The notes: generated from the letters alone by a model not told the origin. 64,000 bases of DNA from Pedobacter ginsengisoli (GCF_030244015.1 NZ_JASSYX010000001.1:1488001-1552000), one strand, 5' to 3'; shown: positions 25,594-35,968, numbered from the stretch's first letter. Program-made: numbers and translations.

Positions 25594-28500
25594 TTAGAAA
25601 TTAAGATTTACACCGAAGTTGTAGGTCTTGGATAGTGGATAGTTTAATCCTGCGCTAAACAGGCCTTCGGCTCTTTCAGGATCAAACGGTTTAACAAAGG
25701 GATCGGTAATGGTCACCAGGTTGAAAGCGCTTGCATATACCCTTAGTTTTTTAATTCCCGCTTTGGTAAACCAGGAAGGCGAGAAGGAGTAGCCCAGTTC
25801 CACGCTCTTCAGGCGCACATAAGAAGCATCGCGTCTCCACACGGAGCTTTCGGTATACACCCGTCCTACATCGCCGTTGAACCTCGATGCCGGATATTTA
25901 CCCGGGATCCATGCGCTGTTTGCATCGTATGGATCTGACAGGTGCCATCTGTCGAAGAAGTACGCGGGAGTGTTTCCGCGAAATGCCAGGATCTCTCCAT
26001 AAACTTCATTGAAACGAACAGTATATCTTCCGGATCCCTGCAACAGCACGTTGAAATCAAATCCTTTGTAGGATCCGTTAAGGGTCAATCCATAAAATAA
26101 TTTTGGGGTGGATCCATCAAATAGAGGAAGCATGTCTCTGTCGTCAATGACTCCGTCGTTATTGATGTCCTGAAATTTGTAGTCACCAGGCAGTTCACGA
26201 ATGTTTGCCTGATCACCGTTTTGAATCGCATGCTGGAGGATCTCTTCCCGGTTTTGAAATTGCCCTGCATAAGTATATCCCCAGCTGATGTCACGATATC
26301 GGTAGGCTCTTTGATTTCTCCAGCGGTCATAGCTGTTGGTAAAGTTGGAGCCCTCAACGTACAGGTCTATCTGCCGGGAGAAGTTGAAGTTACCTGAGAT
26401 TCCATATTTGAAATCGCCGATGGTATTGTTGTGTGCCAGAGAGAACTCGATACCCCTTACGCGGTCGCTGTTTAGGTTTTCTGGCGGGATATTGGCCCCG
26501 AATGTGTTGGGAAGTGATACGTTTCTGGTGGCCGGGATTCCCTTGGTATCCCGTTGATACACGTCAAATTCTGCTGTCAGTTTGTTTTTCCATAAGCCAA
26601 GTTCAATTCCGAAATCAAGAAATTCTGATTTGGTCCAGCTCAGGTTTTCATTGACAATGGATGGCGCGGCAACGCCGGTTGTTAGAAAATCGTTCTGGAA
26701 TTCGTAGTTGCCTCCGCCTGATGTGCCAAAACCCGGAACATATTGAAAAGGTGCTACCACGTTTGCCGCTCCTGCTGTACCGTATGATGCTTTCAGTTTC
26801 AGGTTACTGATCGCGGGTATGTTGTTTTTAATGAAACCTTCTTCAGAAACCCTCCAGGCCGCACTTGCGCCCGGGAAAAAGCCCCATTTGTTTTTAAAAG
26901 CATAATTTCCATCCTGGCGGAAGATGAAGTCAACCAGGTATTTGCTGGCAAAGTCATAATTGAAACGGCCAACGTACCCCAGGTATGCACTCTGGCCTTC
27001 AATACCACTGGCCTCCGGTGTTCTCAGACCTGCGTAATTGAGCTGATCTGTCGTATAAAAATCATAGAAACGCCTTGCCAGCGTATTTCTGCTCCAGCCT
27101 TGTTGTTGTTCTACGACTAGTGTTCCTCCAACGTTGTGTTTTCCGCCAAATTGCCTGCTGTAGCTGATCTGCCCTTGCAGGGTGAGGTTATTGTTGTTGT
27201 CGTATACATTGGAAATGTTTCCCGTCCCAACGCGCTGTGGCTGCTTTACAATGTTGTTGTTGGAAAGCGTATACAGGTTGTATGGTTTCGAAAGGTCTTT
27301 ATTGGAGTAACTGTTCATGTCATAAGAAGCGGAGGCTCTTAATTTCAGACCTTCTATGGCCGGGATGGTGTAGTTCAGGGCTACAGTAGACTGAAAGTTT
27401 CTGTTTACACTTTCATTGTACCCTGTGATGTCCCTGTCAGACAATACGACCGGATTCTGGTTGGACGGCGTGACGATAGAAGGATAAGCCGGATCGCCGT
27501 TGATATAGGGCTGTTCGGTAGGCAGTGTCACCCTGGTACCTTTAAAGATGTTGAAGAAGTTTTCGCCTGGTACATAGCGGTTGTCGTAACGGCCGGCTAC
27601 GAAGACCTCAGCCTTCAGGTTTTTGGTCAGTTCGGTGGTCAGGTTTGAACGCATGTTGTACTTATAAAAGCCCATGTCGTTTGTTTTCAGTAAACCTTCT
27701 TCACGCTGATAACCCAGACTGACAAAATATTGGGTTTTTTCACTTCCGCCCGATGCGGACAGATTGTGCTGCTGCTGAACTGCATTCTTTTTCATCACCT
27801 GGTCATACCAATCGGTGCTTTGGTAACCCGGAGCGCCGCTGATGTATTTGTTGAGCTCCTCTCTGGTTACAAAGGGAGCACCTGTTCCCAGGAATGCTGC
27901 ATCATTCCTCATTTGCATCCACTCCGATGCGTTGGCCATGCGCGGGACGTCGGTTGGGCTGGAAAGACCTAAAAATCCATTATAATTAAATATTGCCGCA
28001 CCTTTTGTTCCTTTCTTTGTAGTCACGAGCACTACTCCATTTGAAGCTCTAAGGCCATAAATTGCTGCGGAGCCGTCTTTCAGGAACGAGATGCTTTCTA
28101 TGTCATCAGGGTTAATGCGCTGAAATTCCCCGGCCCCTTCGCGGGCAATCCCATCTATGACATACAGTGGATTGCCACCGTAACCACGGATATTGATGGA
28201 ATTGTCAAAGGTTCCCGGTTCGCCGCCATTCTGGCGGATCTGCAGGCCCGCTACTTTTCCCTGGATCTTTTGTGCCAGACTGATGGCGGTCGTGGTTTGT
28301 ATGTCCCGCGCTGTGATATTGCCTACAGACCCTGTCAGTGTTTCCTTCTTTTGTGAGCCGTAGCCCACTACGATGACTTCGTTTAGTGCGGCATTGCTGG
28401 CTGATAATTCTACATTGATTTGGGTTCGCCCATTAATTTGTTCTGTATGGGGGTTCATGCCCACATAGCTGAAGGCAAGTTCAGCCGCACCCGCTGGAAT

Positions 28501-28698
28501 TGAAATTTGGTAATTTCCATCTTTATCTGTACTGACGGCGACCTTGTCGTTGCCGCTAAGCGCAGTTACGGCTACGCCGGGTATTGGCGTCCTGTCTGTC
28601 GAGTCGGTTACCTTACCCCGGATGACCTGGCTTTGCTGGGCCAGCATGCAGAGCGGGAAAAGGTAAAATAATAAAAATAAGTATTTGAATCTGTTCAT
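25594..28698 (-). CDS. SusC/RagA TonB-linked outer-membrane transporter
   Basis: A 1034-residue TonB-dependent transporter without STN domain, so it is not expected to signal through FecR. Signal peptide about 1-20 (CMLAQ), carboxypeptidase-regulatory-like domain about 27-110 (VIRGKVTDSTDRTPIPGVAV), plug from about 115 with the SusC motif IVVGYGSQKKETLTGSVG, then NPLYVIDGIAREG, and the barrel. First gene of the minus-strand operon. Regulation is more likely by the divergent membrane regulator at 29110-31629. Confidence 0.95.
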   Translation of the reverse strand: MNRFKYLFLLFYLFPLCMLAQQSQVIRGKVTDSTDRTPIPGVAVTALSGNDKVAVSTDKDGNYQISIPAGAAELAFSYVGMNPHTEQINGRTQINVELSASNAALNEVIVVGYGSQKKETLTGSVGNITARDIQTTTAISLAQKIQGKVAGLQIRQNGGEPGTFDNSINIRGYGGNPLYVIDGIAREGAGEFQRINPDDIESISFLKDGSAAIYGLRASNGVVLVTTKKGTKGAAIFNYNGFLGLSSPTDVPRMANASEWMQMRNDAAFLGTGAPFVTREELNKYISGAPGYQSTDWYDQVMKKNAVQQQHNLSASGGSEKTQYFVSLGYQREEGLLKTNDMGFYKYNMRSNLTTELTKNLKAEVFVAGRYDNRYVPGENFFNIFKGTRVTLPTEQPYINGDPAYPSIVTPSNQNPVVLSDRDITGYNESVNRNFQSTVALNYTIPAIEGLKLRASASYDMNSYSNKDLSKPYNLYTLSNNNIVKQPQRVGTGNISNVYDNNNNLTLQGQISYSRQFGGKHNVGGTLVVEQQQGWSRNTLARRFYDFYTTDQLNYAGLRTPEASGIEGQSAYLGYVGRFNYDFASKYLVDFIFRQDGNYAFKNKWGFFPGASAAWRVSEEGFIKNNIPAISNLKLKASYGTAGAANVVAPFQYVPGFGTSGGGNYEFQNDFLTTGVAAPSIVNENLSWTKSEFLDFGIELGLWKNKLTAEFDVYQRDTKGIPATRNVSLPNTFGANIPPENLNSDRVRGIEFSLAHNNTIGDFKYGISGNFNFSRQIDLYVEGSNFTNSYDRWRNQRAYRYRDISWGYTYAGQFQNREEILQHAIQNGDQANIRELPGDYKFQDINNDGVIDDRDMLPLFDGSTPKLFYGLTLNGSYKGFDFNVLLQGSGRYTVRFNEVYGEILAFRGNTPAYFFDRWHLSDPYDANSAWIPGKYPASRFNGDVGRVYTESSVWRRDASYVRLKSVELGYSFSPSWFTKAGIKKLRVYASAFNLVTITDPFVKPFDPERAEGLFSAGLNYPLSKTYNFGVNLNF

Positions 28699-29109
28699 AC
28701 TGTTTCCTTTTTGTTAGAAGTTAATTTGTTTGGTTGTTGCCTGGGTAAGCATTCGCGTAGAAGCCTTTGGTCATGGCGGCCTGAGTTCGTTTTTGTACAT
28801 GGTATATTTGGTTAATTGATACCAAGTAAGAAGGGGTCGCCTAACAAAATCTTAACAAAACATTACCAACGAAATAATTTATTGTAGCGCCTCAGGTTTT
28901 TTGGTTAAAATCGGCGTTCAATTGCCAGTAAGGCACTTTTTTAGTTTATGGAAACGATGAGTTACGACTTCCAGGAACGGCGTTAATGCCGGATGTAATC
29001 AATTTGTTAATGTTAAATTAACGGTAAAAACCTATATTCGTCATAGGAAACGAGCCTTCCTGACCAGCCAGTTTAAAAGTGGTATTCCTTGCGTTCCCAG
29101 CCAAAAACT
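28699..29109. promoter_or_regulatory. Divergent control region between susC and the membrane regulator
   Basis: A 411-base intergenic region with no gene. It contains a perfect palindrome GTTAAT-GTTAA-ATTAAC at 29006-29022, a direct repeat TAACAAAA at about 28842-28860, and a lone -7-like TATATTTG at 28803-28810 (+ strand). A divergent regulator and operon sharing such a region usually means the operators of the regulator lie here; which repeat is used is a guess. Confidence 0.4.
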
Positions 29110-31629
29110 ATGAAGTTGAAGTTTTATGTGATCTTTTTTATATTTCTGTTACTGGGAGGTGCACGCGTCAATGGACAGGCTTATGGTTTGGCTTTTGGTG
29201 GTCATGATGTAGTTCAGGATAAACGTACGGCACTGGACCTCAGCCCGCAACCACTCTGTCTGGACCACAATTTCCAGTTGTCTTTTGATCTCTCTTTTAT
29301 GCAGGGATATACTGATTATTTTGGATATGTGTTTAGGGTCATTGATCAAAACAAACGGAATATCGACCTGATCTATGATATGCGTTTTCTGGAAAATAAA
29401 CATTTCAAACTAATCATAGGCGATCGATTATCCAGAATCAGCTTTGATATTCCGATTGCGGACATGTATAAGGGCTGGCACAACATAAAAATGAGCTTTG
29501 ACCGGGAAAAACAACAACTGAAGCTCAGCGCTGCTGGAAAGACCTACGTCCAGTCTTTGCAGTTGAAAGGTGGTTGTTACAAGATCTTGTTTGGGGCAAA
29601 TGATTTTGAAGAATTTAAAGTGAAAGATGTGCCACCCATGAAGGTGCGGGACATTAAGATCTTGCATGATGGCCAGCTTAGGTATCATTGGCCCCTTGAT
29701 GAGAAAAGTGGCCCTGTTGTCCGGGAAAAAGTTCAGGGAAAGAATGCTGATGTGCTCAATCCGGTATGGATAAAGAAAATGCACCACGACTGGAACCTGG
29801 TAAAGGCAATTGACGTACCTGGTGCTGCCAGCGTAGCATTTAACCGGAATAAAGAGGAACTTTACATTGTTTCTGAAGACTCTCTTATGGTTTACTCTGT
29901 TTCTGGCCGAAAGCTGAAGGCTTTATCTTACAGATCAGGCAGGCAGCCATTGCTAAGCGGGAACCAGTCTTTATATGATCCCCACACAGGAAAACTGTTT
30001 AACTTTTATATGGATCAGAAGCTGGTTTCGTTTTTTGACTTTTCTACCAGAACATGGGATTTAAAATGCGATACACCGGCTGTGATCACTAATTTCTGGC
30101 ATCCGAATAAATTTTATTCTGTTGCAGACAGTTCGTTTTATATGATTGGCGGATATGGGCAGTATCAATATAAAAACGAAGTAGCAAGGTATCAATTTTC
30201 AACGAAAACCTGGGAAATGGTCCTGACCAAAGGCGATTACATGCCCAGATACCTTGCAGCCCTCGGGGCGGTGGATAGTGGAGCGTATCTTCTTGGCGGG
30301 TACGGCAGCAAGACAGGTGAACAGATCCTCAATCCAAAGAATATTTATGAACTTAGCTTTTTTGATGCCAGATTGAAGCGCTTCAGGAAACTGTTCGAAC
30401 TGCAACCAAAAAATGAAGATTTTGCACTCGCCAATTCCCTGGTGGTTGACCAGTCAGATCAGTCTTATTACGCATTGACTTTTTCCAATCACAGGTATAA
30501 TTCCAGTTTGCAACTGATAAAAGGGTCGTTAAAATCACCCGAATATAATTATATGGGCAATATGATCCCATATTCTTTTCATGATATACGTTCATTTGCG
30601 GATCTCTACTATTGTTCACGCAGCAAAGAATTTGTTGCTGTAACTTTGCTTTATGATGAATTAAAAAGGAGGACGGCGGTAAAGGTATTTACCTTATCGT
30701 CACCCCCGGAAGTGTATACCGCCGCATCGGTTAAGATGCTTGGGAACCGTGCTGGCTGGTATATTTTATCCCTGGCACTAGTTGGTTTAATGTTCGTCCT
30801 GTTCTTTTACTTTAGGAAGAAAAAACAGTCCCCGGCTGGTAATTTAACGCATGCGGTTATGGAAGTAGCAGGGGATGATCCGGTTATCCTGAAAAAACCA
30901 GCCGTTAAGAACTCGATATCACTTTTTGGAGGGCTCCAGGTGTTTGACAGGACAGGAAATGACATTACGAAGATGCTTTCTCCTTTAATCCGGGAGCTCT
31001 TTCTGGTGGTATTGTTATATAGTATTAAATGGGAGCGGGGTATCAGCACGGAGAAACTGACGGAGATCCTTTGGTTTGATAAGTCTGTTGATAGTGCCAG
31101 GAACAACAGGTCTGTAAATATTGCTAAGCTGAAACTTATCCTCGATAAAATGGATAGTTGTCAAATCTCTAAGGAAACAGGGTATTGGAAGATCATTTTT
31201 GATGAGAACCGGGTCAAAATAGATTACAACGTGTACCTGCGAATTCTCCATGACAAAGGAAAAATGGACCGGCAGAAAGTGAATGAGCTGACGGAGATCG
31301 TTCAGCAAGGGAGTTTCCTTTCTAATGTGGAGTATGAATGGCTGGATGCGTTTAAATCTGAAATATCCAACGAAATCATTGATGCGTATCTGCACTTTGC
31401 GGCGAGTATAAAAATCGCTGACGATCCTGAGTTGCTGATCAAACTTGCAAGTTGTATCTTTTATTTCGATCAGGTCAACGAGGAGGCTATGGTCATGCAG
31501 TGTAAAGCCCTTGTACATCTTGGCAAGCACTCCCTCGCAAAGACGAAATTTGAGACTTTTATCAAAGAATACAGGAACATTTATGGTGAGGAGTTTAAGA
31601 GGCGGTTTAATGAAGTGATTGAAAGTTAA
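29110..31629 (+). CDS. Membrane-spanning SARP-type regulator with kelch-like sensor
   Basis: An 839-residue one-piece regulator. Signal peptide about 1-22 (ARVNGQ). A concanavalin/LamG-like domain (about 25-215, YFGYVFRVIDQNKRNIDL, LRYHWPLDEKSG) is followed by kelch-like blades (about 225-530, FYMIGGYGQY, GAYLLGGYGS) and one membrane helix (about 547-570, WYILSLALVGLMFVLFFYF). The cytoplasmic part has a winged helix like OmpR/SARP activators (about 602-710, GGLQVFDRTGNDIT, TEILWFDKSVDSARNNRSVN) and a BTAD-like TPR end. It would sense polysaccharide outside and bind DNA directly. Divergent from the susC operon. A TTG 21 bases upstream is less likely as start. Confidence 0.75.
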   Translation: MKLKFYVIFFIFLLLGGARVNGQAYGLAFGGHDVVQDKRTALDLSPQPLCLDHNFQLSFDLSFMQGYTDYFGYVFRVIDQNKRNIDLIYDMRFLENKHFKLIIGDRLSRISFDIPIADMYKGWHNIKMSFDREKQQLKLSAAGKTYVQSLQLKGGCYKILFGANDFEEFKVKDVPPMKVRDIKILHDGQLRYHWPLDEKSGPVVREKVQGKNADVLNPVWIKKMHHDWNLVKAIDVPGAASVAFNRNKEELYIVSEDSLMVYSVSGRKLKALSYRSGRQPLLSGNQSLYDPHTGKLFNFYMDQKLVSFFDFSTRTWDLKCDTPAVITNFWHPNKFYSVADSSFYMIGGYGQYQYKNEVARYQFSTKTWEMVLTKGDYMPRYLAALGAVDSGAYLLGGYGSKTGEQILNPKNIYELSFFDARLKRFRKLFELQPKNEDFALANSLVVDQSDQSYYALTFSNHRYNSSLQLIKGSLKSPEYNYMGNMIPYSFHDIRSFADLYYCSRSKEFVAVTLLYDELKRRTAVKVFTLSSPPEVYTAASVKMLGNRAGWYILSLALVGLMFVLFFYFRKKKQSPAGNLTHAVMEVAGDDPVILKKPAVKNSISLFGGLQVFDRTGNDITKMLSPLIRELFLVVLLYSIKWERGISTEKLTEILWFDKSVDSARNNRSVNIAKLKLILDKMDSCQISKETGYWKIIFDENRVKIDYNVYLRILHDKGKMDRQKVNELTEIVQQGSFLSNVEYEWLDAFKSEISNEIIDAYLHFAASIKIADDPELLIKLASCIFYFDQVNEEAMVMQCKALVHLGKHSLAKTKFETFIKEYRNIYGEEFKRRFNEVIES

Positions 31630-31821
31630 ACCCATGTTTTAGTGATTAAGCATATTGATATTTATATGCATATTGGCATGATCTGAGGACCCCGTCTTAT
31701 GATAGAAGGTGAGTGGATTAAAATCATTACTGCGGATTATGAGCTGCAGTGCTTTTGAGGGAGAAAATCACGAAAGAAGCTGACAGATTTTGTTATCTTC
31801 GACTAACCAATCCAATCCGTT

Positions 31822-33888
31822 ATGAGCCCTGTCCTTTATGATCAAATTAATCGCATTTCATTGAAACTATTATCGCTGTTATTGATCGTGTTTTGTTCCG
31901 GAGTTGCCGGTCAGGTGCAGGCTCAGGATCTCGCCCAGCAAAACGAAATTTTCTGGAAAACCAATTCCGGTCATGGCATCACCTGGGATCTGACAAAAGA
32001 GAGTCGCCTGCCTCATGATGATAATTTAGAAATGTCAGGTTCATTGGTATCCGGAATTATTGGCTACAAGGTCAGTAAGACAAAGCAGGTTGAAATTACC
32101 AGGGACATTATCTTTCCGCAACTTCGGAAATACAGTAAGTCCAATGAGTCCATGTACAGGGCTTATTTGCGTTCCCAGTATATGGATGAGGTTTTGCCTG
32201 TAATCTCATTGGGCGAAAAAAAGTTTGAAACAGGCGTTCTTGATTCGGTCCGCATTCAGGGAAAAATCAGTTTTCATTTTAAGCAGCGCGATGGGATACA
32301 AGTGGTCAGGACCTTTTTTCCTTCCATGGACAAGCGTTGCTTTGTTGAAAAATGGACACTCATCAATAATGCACAAAAGGCGCAAAGCCTCACAATAGGT
32401 GCTACCGAAGTGATTCAAAACGAGACCGGATTTCATGGACAATACCACAGAAAAATAACAACCGATGCAAAGCCTGCTGTGACCATTAATCCCGGTGATC
32501 AGTATTCCTTCGGTATCTATTATTCGGCAAGTCTGAATGAGGAACCTGAGCCCGAAAAGTCTTTAACCGACATCGAACGCAAGCGGGATTTGTTCCTGGA
32601 TAGCATCGCCGGCAACTTAGTACTCAGAACTCCGGACAAGATCATCAATACCCTGTTTTATTTCTCTAAAATCAGGGCCGCAGAGAGTATTTTTCGCTCG
32701 CGCCTTGGTTTGGTACATTCTCCTGGTGGCGGTAATTATTATGTAGGCATCTGGGCAAATGACCAGGCAGAATACAGCGGGCCTTTCTTTTCTTATCTGG
32801 GATATCAGACCGGAATGCAGGCGGCGATGAATGCCTACCGTATTTTTCAAAGTAATATGCCAAAAGATGGAGGAAAAATATGGGCTTCGTTTGAATTGGA
32901 TGTTACCTTTCCATTTGGCGCCCATGACCGCGGAGATGCGGCAATGATCGCCTATGGTGCCACACACTTTTTACTGGCTTCTGGAGACCGCAGGAAAGCG
33001 GAAGAGATCTGGCCTTTGATTGATTGGTGCCTGGAATACAGCAAAAAAAGGATTACGGCTGAGGGCATTGTAGCTTCTGAAAGTGATGAACTGGAGGGGA
33101 GGTTTCCGACCGGATCTGCAAATTTGTCGACTTCATCACTTTATTATGGTGCGCTTATTCAAGCTGCCAGACTGGCGAAGGCGATGGGAAAACCGCAGTC
33201 TTTGGTCGCAGATTATAATGTCCGCGCAAAAAAAATGTCACAGGCAATCGAACAATATTTCGGTGCGAAAATGGAGGGCCTGGATACTTATAAGTATTAT
33301 AAAGAAAATAGTACGCTCAGGGCCTGGATATGTCTACCGTTGGTGGTGGGAATAAACCAGCGCAAATCCGGCACACTTGATGCCTTATTCGATAAATTAT
33401 GGTCAAACAATGGAGTGCTTACCGAATTGAAGCCAAGCGAAAACGGGAATCAGGTTTTTTGGGACAGAGGCACCTTGTATGCTTTTCGGGGCGCCTTTAA
33501 GGCAGGGGCGGCGGATCGCGCTTTGGAGAGACTAAGTTCTTATTCCACAATGCGTTTGACCGGATTTCGGGTACCATATGCTGTGGAGGCCTGGCCTGAG
33601 AACGGCATGGCACATCTGTCGGCAGAGAGTGCTTTGTATTGCCGTATTTTCACTGAAGGTATACTGGGACTGGAACCTACCGGGTTTGATTCTTTCATTT
33701 TGCGGCCAAACCTCCCGTCTAAGTGGGATGATCTGGAGCTAAATGACATTAAGGCCTTTGGAACTACGCTTGATATCGAACTCCGGCGCGAGAAAACAAA
33801 AGTCAGGTTGAAAGTTTATCAGGCGAAGAAAATGATCATTAACCGTTTAATAGAGAATGATGCTGAGCTAAAGGTGGTGCTCAAATGA
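31822..33888 (+). CDS. Six-hairpin (alpha/alpha)6 glycosidase-like protein
   Basis: A 688-residue exported protein: signal peptide about 1-35 (VQAQ), an N-terminal beta-sandwich (about 40-260) and an (alpha/alpha)6 barrel (about 270-620) with YVGIWANDQAEYSGPFFSYLG, HDRGDAAMIAYGATHFLLAS and WDRGTLYAFRGAF, then a small C-terminal beta domain. The layout is that of clan-L-like or GH78/GH95-type inverting hydrolases; acidic residues in WANDQAEY and ESDELEGR are catalytic candidates. I cannot fix the family. It follows the regulator after 192 bases and probably serves the same glycan locus. Confidence 0.75.
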   Translation: MSPVLYDQINRISLKLLSLLLIVFCSGVAGQVQAQDLAQQNEIFWKTNSGHGITWDLTKESRLPHDDNLEMSGSLVSGIIGYKVSKTKQVEITRDIIFPQLRKYSKSNESMYRAYLRSQYMDEVLPVISLGEKKFETGVLDSVRIQGKISFHFKQRDGIQVVRTFFPSMDKRCFVEKWTLINNAQKAQSLTIGATEVIQNETGFHGQYHRKITTDAKPAVTINPGDQYSFGIYYSASLNEEPEPEKSLTDIERKRDLFLDSIAGNLVLRTPDKIINTLFYFSKIRAAESIFRSRLGLVHSPGGGNYYVGIWANDQAEYSGPFFSYLGYQTGMQAAMNAYRIFQSNMPKDGGKIWASFELDVTFPFGAHDRGDAAMIAYGATHFLLASGDRRKAEEIWPLIDWCLEYSKKRITAEGIVASESDELEGRFPTGSANLSTSSLYYGALIQAARLAKAMGKPQSLVADYNVRAKKMSQAIEQYFGAKMEGLDTYKYYKENSTLRAWICLPLVVGINQRKSGTLDALFDKLWSNNGVLTELKPSENGNQVFWDRGTLYAFRGAFKAGAADRALERLSSYSTMRLTGFRVPYAVEAWPENGMAHLSAESALYCRIFTEGILGLEPTGFDSFILRPNLPSKWDDLELNDIKAFGTTLDIELRREKTKVRLKVYQAKKMIINRLIENDAELKVVLK

Positions 33889-33953
33889 GTTTACCAATGA
33901 GAGGTTACCGCCTTTGTTGCATCGTGTTTTAAAGGAAATACTAAATAGTACCG

Positions 33954-33979
33954 CTGCTCACAAGCAGGTGTCTTTTTTT
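33954..33979 (+). terminator. Possible terminator after the glycosidase gene
   Basis: A short stem CTGCT (33954-33958) / AGCAG (33963-33967) followed by GTGTC and seven T residues. The stem is weak (5 bp), so this is tentative. The rest of the 309-base gap (33889-34197) is AT-rich with no other recognisable signal. Confidence 0.35.
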
Positions 33980-34197
33980 ACCTCGAATTTGAGCGAAGTT
34001 ACGAACGAGAAAAACTTTGCCAATGCTATGTGACCTGGATAGGGCGAATCAAGAGAAGAAGGAGATAAAATATTGTGTTGTCGAACAGAAAGGCGATGCA
34101 AAGTATACTAAATGTTAAAATAAGTTAATTGTTTTAATAGTATTTATTAAGTATATACCTTATTGTAATTAAATTATTTCTAATAATAACAAAAGTT

Positions 34198-34758
34198 ATG
34201 AAAAAAATTAAGTTTATTGCACTATTAGTAATTCCATTCATCGCACAGCATGTGATGGCGCAGGAAAACACCAAGTCAAAAGGCAGTTATTTTAATATTA
34301 CTGAGTTTGGCTATCACATGGGAGCTCAAAGTTTTAAATTTAGCCAGGAGGGGGATAGAATCGATATTTTTGCACAGGCTTTAAGTTTGAGAACTATCAA
34401 CGGTATTTTCCTGACCGACAAGTTTTCTGTTGGAGTTGGTCTGGGATTGGAAGGGTATAAAACTCCTGATGCCGAATTTTTTTATAAGAGTGCTTTTCAG
34501 GTTTTCGCTGATGCCAGATATTACTTTAAAAATGAAAAAAATACGCCTTTCGCCTATGCGGATTTTGGTCACTCCATACAACTCAACAATAATTTCATGA
34601 ATGGTATAAACATGGGTGCCGGGGTGGGATATAAGTTTTCCCTTAAAGGCAAAACTGCCTTGCAAACCAGTTTGGGCTACAGTCAGCAGAACAATAAAAG
34701 ACAGTTGGATGGTGAACGCTATCCGACCGGGACCTTAAGAGTCGGTTTTTTATTTTAA
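34198..34758 (+). CDS. Outer-membrane beta-barrel-like protein
   Basis: A 186-residue protein with a signal peptide (1-21, HVMAQ) and alternating amphipathic strands (FSVGVGLGLEGY, QVFADARYYFKN, NMGAGVGYKFSLKG) ending in the aromatic terminal strand TLRVGFLF typical of outer-membrane barrels. It is predicted to be an 8-strand barrel of unknown function. AT-rich and monocistronic. Confidence 0.75.
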   Translation: MKKIKFIALLVIPFIAQHVMAQENTKSKGSYFNITEFGYHMGAQSFKFSQEGDRIDIFAQALSLRTINGIFLTDKFSVGVGLGLEGYKTPDAEFFYKSAFQVFADARYYFKNEKNTPFAYADFGHSIQLNNNFMNGINMGAGVGYKFSLKGKTALQTSLGYSQQNNKRQLDGERYPTGTLRVGFLF

Positions 34759-34958
34759 GGTCTTGCAATTGGCTGTGTCGATAATTTGTAATATCAACGC
34801 TTGAGAATACAATCTATTTTAACGCTCTCATTTAAAAGAATAGAACAAGTAGTGCCATCATGCTGATATACCCCTTCTGTGAAAAAGGACTTGCCTAAGC
34901 TATTGAGGCTCCTTTAGTAATATAGACCATGCGCTGATGATGAAAACTGTAGGATACT

Positions 34959-35348
34959 TTAAAAAACAATAACCGGAGCAGATTTAGAGAAGCTTCCTGA
35001 GGCATCGGCCACGGCATCAATTGGTGCTCCTACCTGACTGCCACCTCTTTTGACCACAACTGTTACTTTTTGACCAGCAACTCCTCCATCTCCTGATATT
35101 GCGAAAATGGCTGCAGTTACATTTGTAGCGTAAGTAATTTCTTTTGTCCATGGGAGCGATGTGACCGGATCATTTGTCGTACCACCACTGGCAGTGGTAT
35201 ATGATACGATCAGTGTTGGTCCCGAAAAAGTTCCTGTAATCTCATAACGCACTGTGCGCGAGTTGTTATCAGGCTTTTTGTCTGAATCTTTCTTGCAGGA
35301 AACTAAAACTGTGACTACCATCAGTAGTGCAAAGATTGACTTTTTCAT
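34959..35348 (-). CDS. Small lipoprotein, MmpS-like fold
   Basis: A 129-residue lipoprotein (lipobox VLVSC, Cys18 followed by KKDSDKKPD). The mature part has the MmpS/immunoglobulin-like pattern: VRYEITGTFSGPTLIVSYTT, then GGTTNDPVTSLPWTKEIT and VTVVVKRGGSQV. Its function in Bacteroidota is unknown. It lies 11 bases beyond the barrel protein at 35360-35881 and is probably co-transcribed with it. Confidence 0.75.
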   Translation of the reverse strand: MKKSIFALLMVVTVLVSCKKDSDKKPDNNSRTVRYEITGTFSGPTLIVSYTTASGGTTNDPVTSLPWTKEITYATNVTAAIFAISGDGGVAGQKVTVVVKRGGSQVGAPIDAVADASGSFSKSAPVIVF

Positions 35349-35359
35349 AAGATATGTGT

Positions 35360-35881
35360 TTAAAATTTAAGTGTTATTCCGATTCTGGCATTGGTGCTGC
35401 CTATGGCGCCAAGCTCAGTAAATATGCCAAGGTTACTGTTGAAGAAGTATTTGCCGCCAGCGTATGCGCCCAGAAACAGTCCGCTTCCGTAACTATCGCC
35501 CAGGTCTTGACCATTGTCTTTCCAGGAAAAACTTCTGTAGCCAAAGGTTGGCCCTCCATATAAATCTATCTTGTTACTGTTAATTTTTAATAATTGATTG
35601 ACATGGTAAGAGGCCCTTACGCCAAAGTAAATGGCTGTAAATTTGAGGGACAGGTATTCATTTGAGAGATAATCTGCATTTGCACCAATGCTGATGTTGC
35701 CGGTGATTCCCTGTTCATAAGAAAGGCCGACAGGTATGCCTCCGTTATAAGAGGAATTTATGCCAATACCGATATTGAGTAATTTATTTCCTTTTTTGAA
35801 GGCGCCATTCTCTTGGGCGAACAATGTTGTGGTCGTAAAAAATACCAGGATCAGGATGTTAACAATTTTCATTTTTTTCAT
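35360..35881 (-). CDS. Outer-membrane beta-barrel protein
   Basis: A 173-residue protein with a signal peptide (about 1-23, TTLFAQ) and 8 predicted strands (LLNIGIGINSSYNGGIPVGL, SIGANADYLSNE, GLFLGAYAGGKYFF), ending in RIGITLKF, the aromatic C-terminal strand for BAM insertion. Together with the small lipoprotein gene downstream it forms a two-gene operon. Ligand unknown. Confidence 0.78.
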   Translation of the reverse strand: MKKMKIVNILILVFFTTTTLFAQENGAFKKGNKLLNIGIGINSSYNGGIPVGLSYEQGITGNISIGANADYLSNEYLSLKFTAIYFGVRASYHVNQLLKINSNKIDLYGGPTFGYRSFSWKDNGQDLGDSYGSGLFLGAYAGGKYFFNSNLGIFTELGAIGSTNARIGITLKF

Positions 35882-35968
35882 TTTTAATAGTTCTGTGCAA
35901 ACATAAAAATGATAAAAGCCTAAACTCGTTACCTTAAGTTAAGAAACGATTTGTATGATGGGGATGCT

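Noticed and set aside
31015..31635. A 206-codon open frame antisense to the end of the membrane regulator gene
   Set aside because: It mirrors the coding strand of a well-supported gene, has no signal peptide, domain or ribosome-binding signal, and its composition is that of an antisense shadow.
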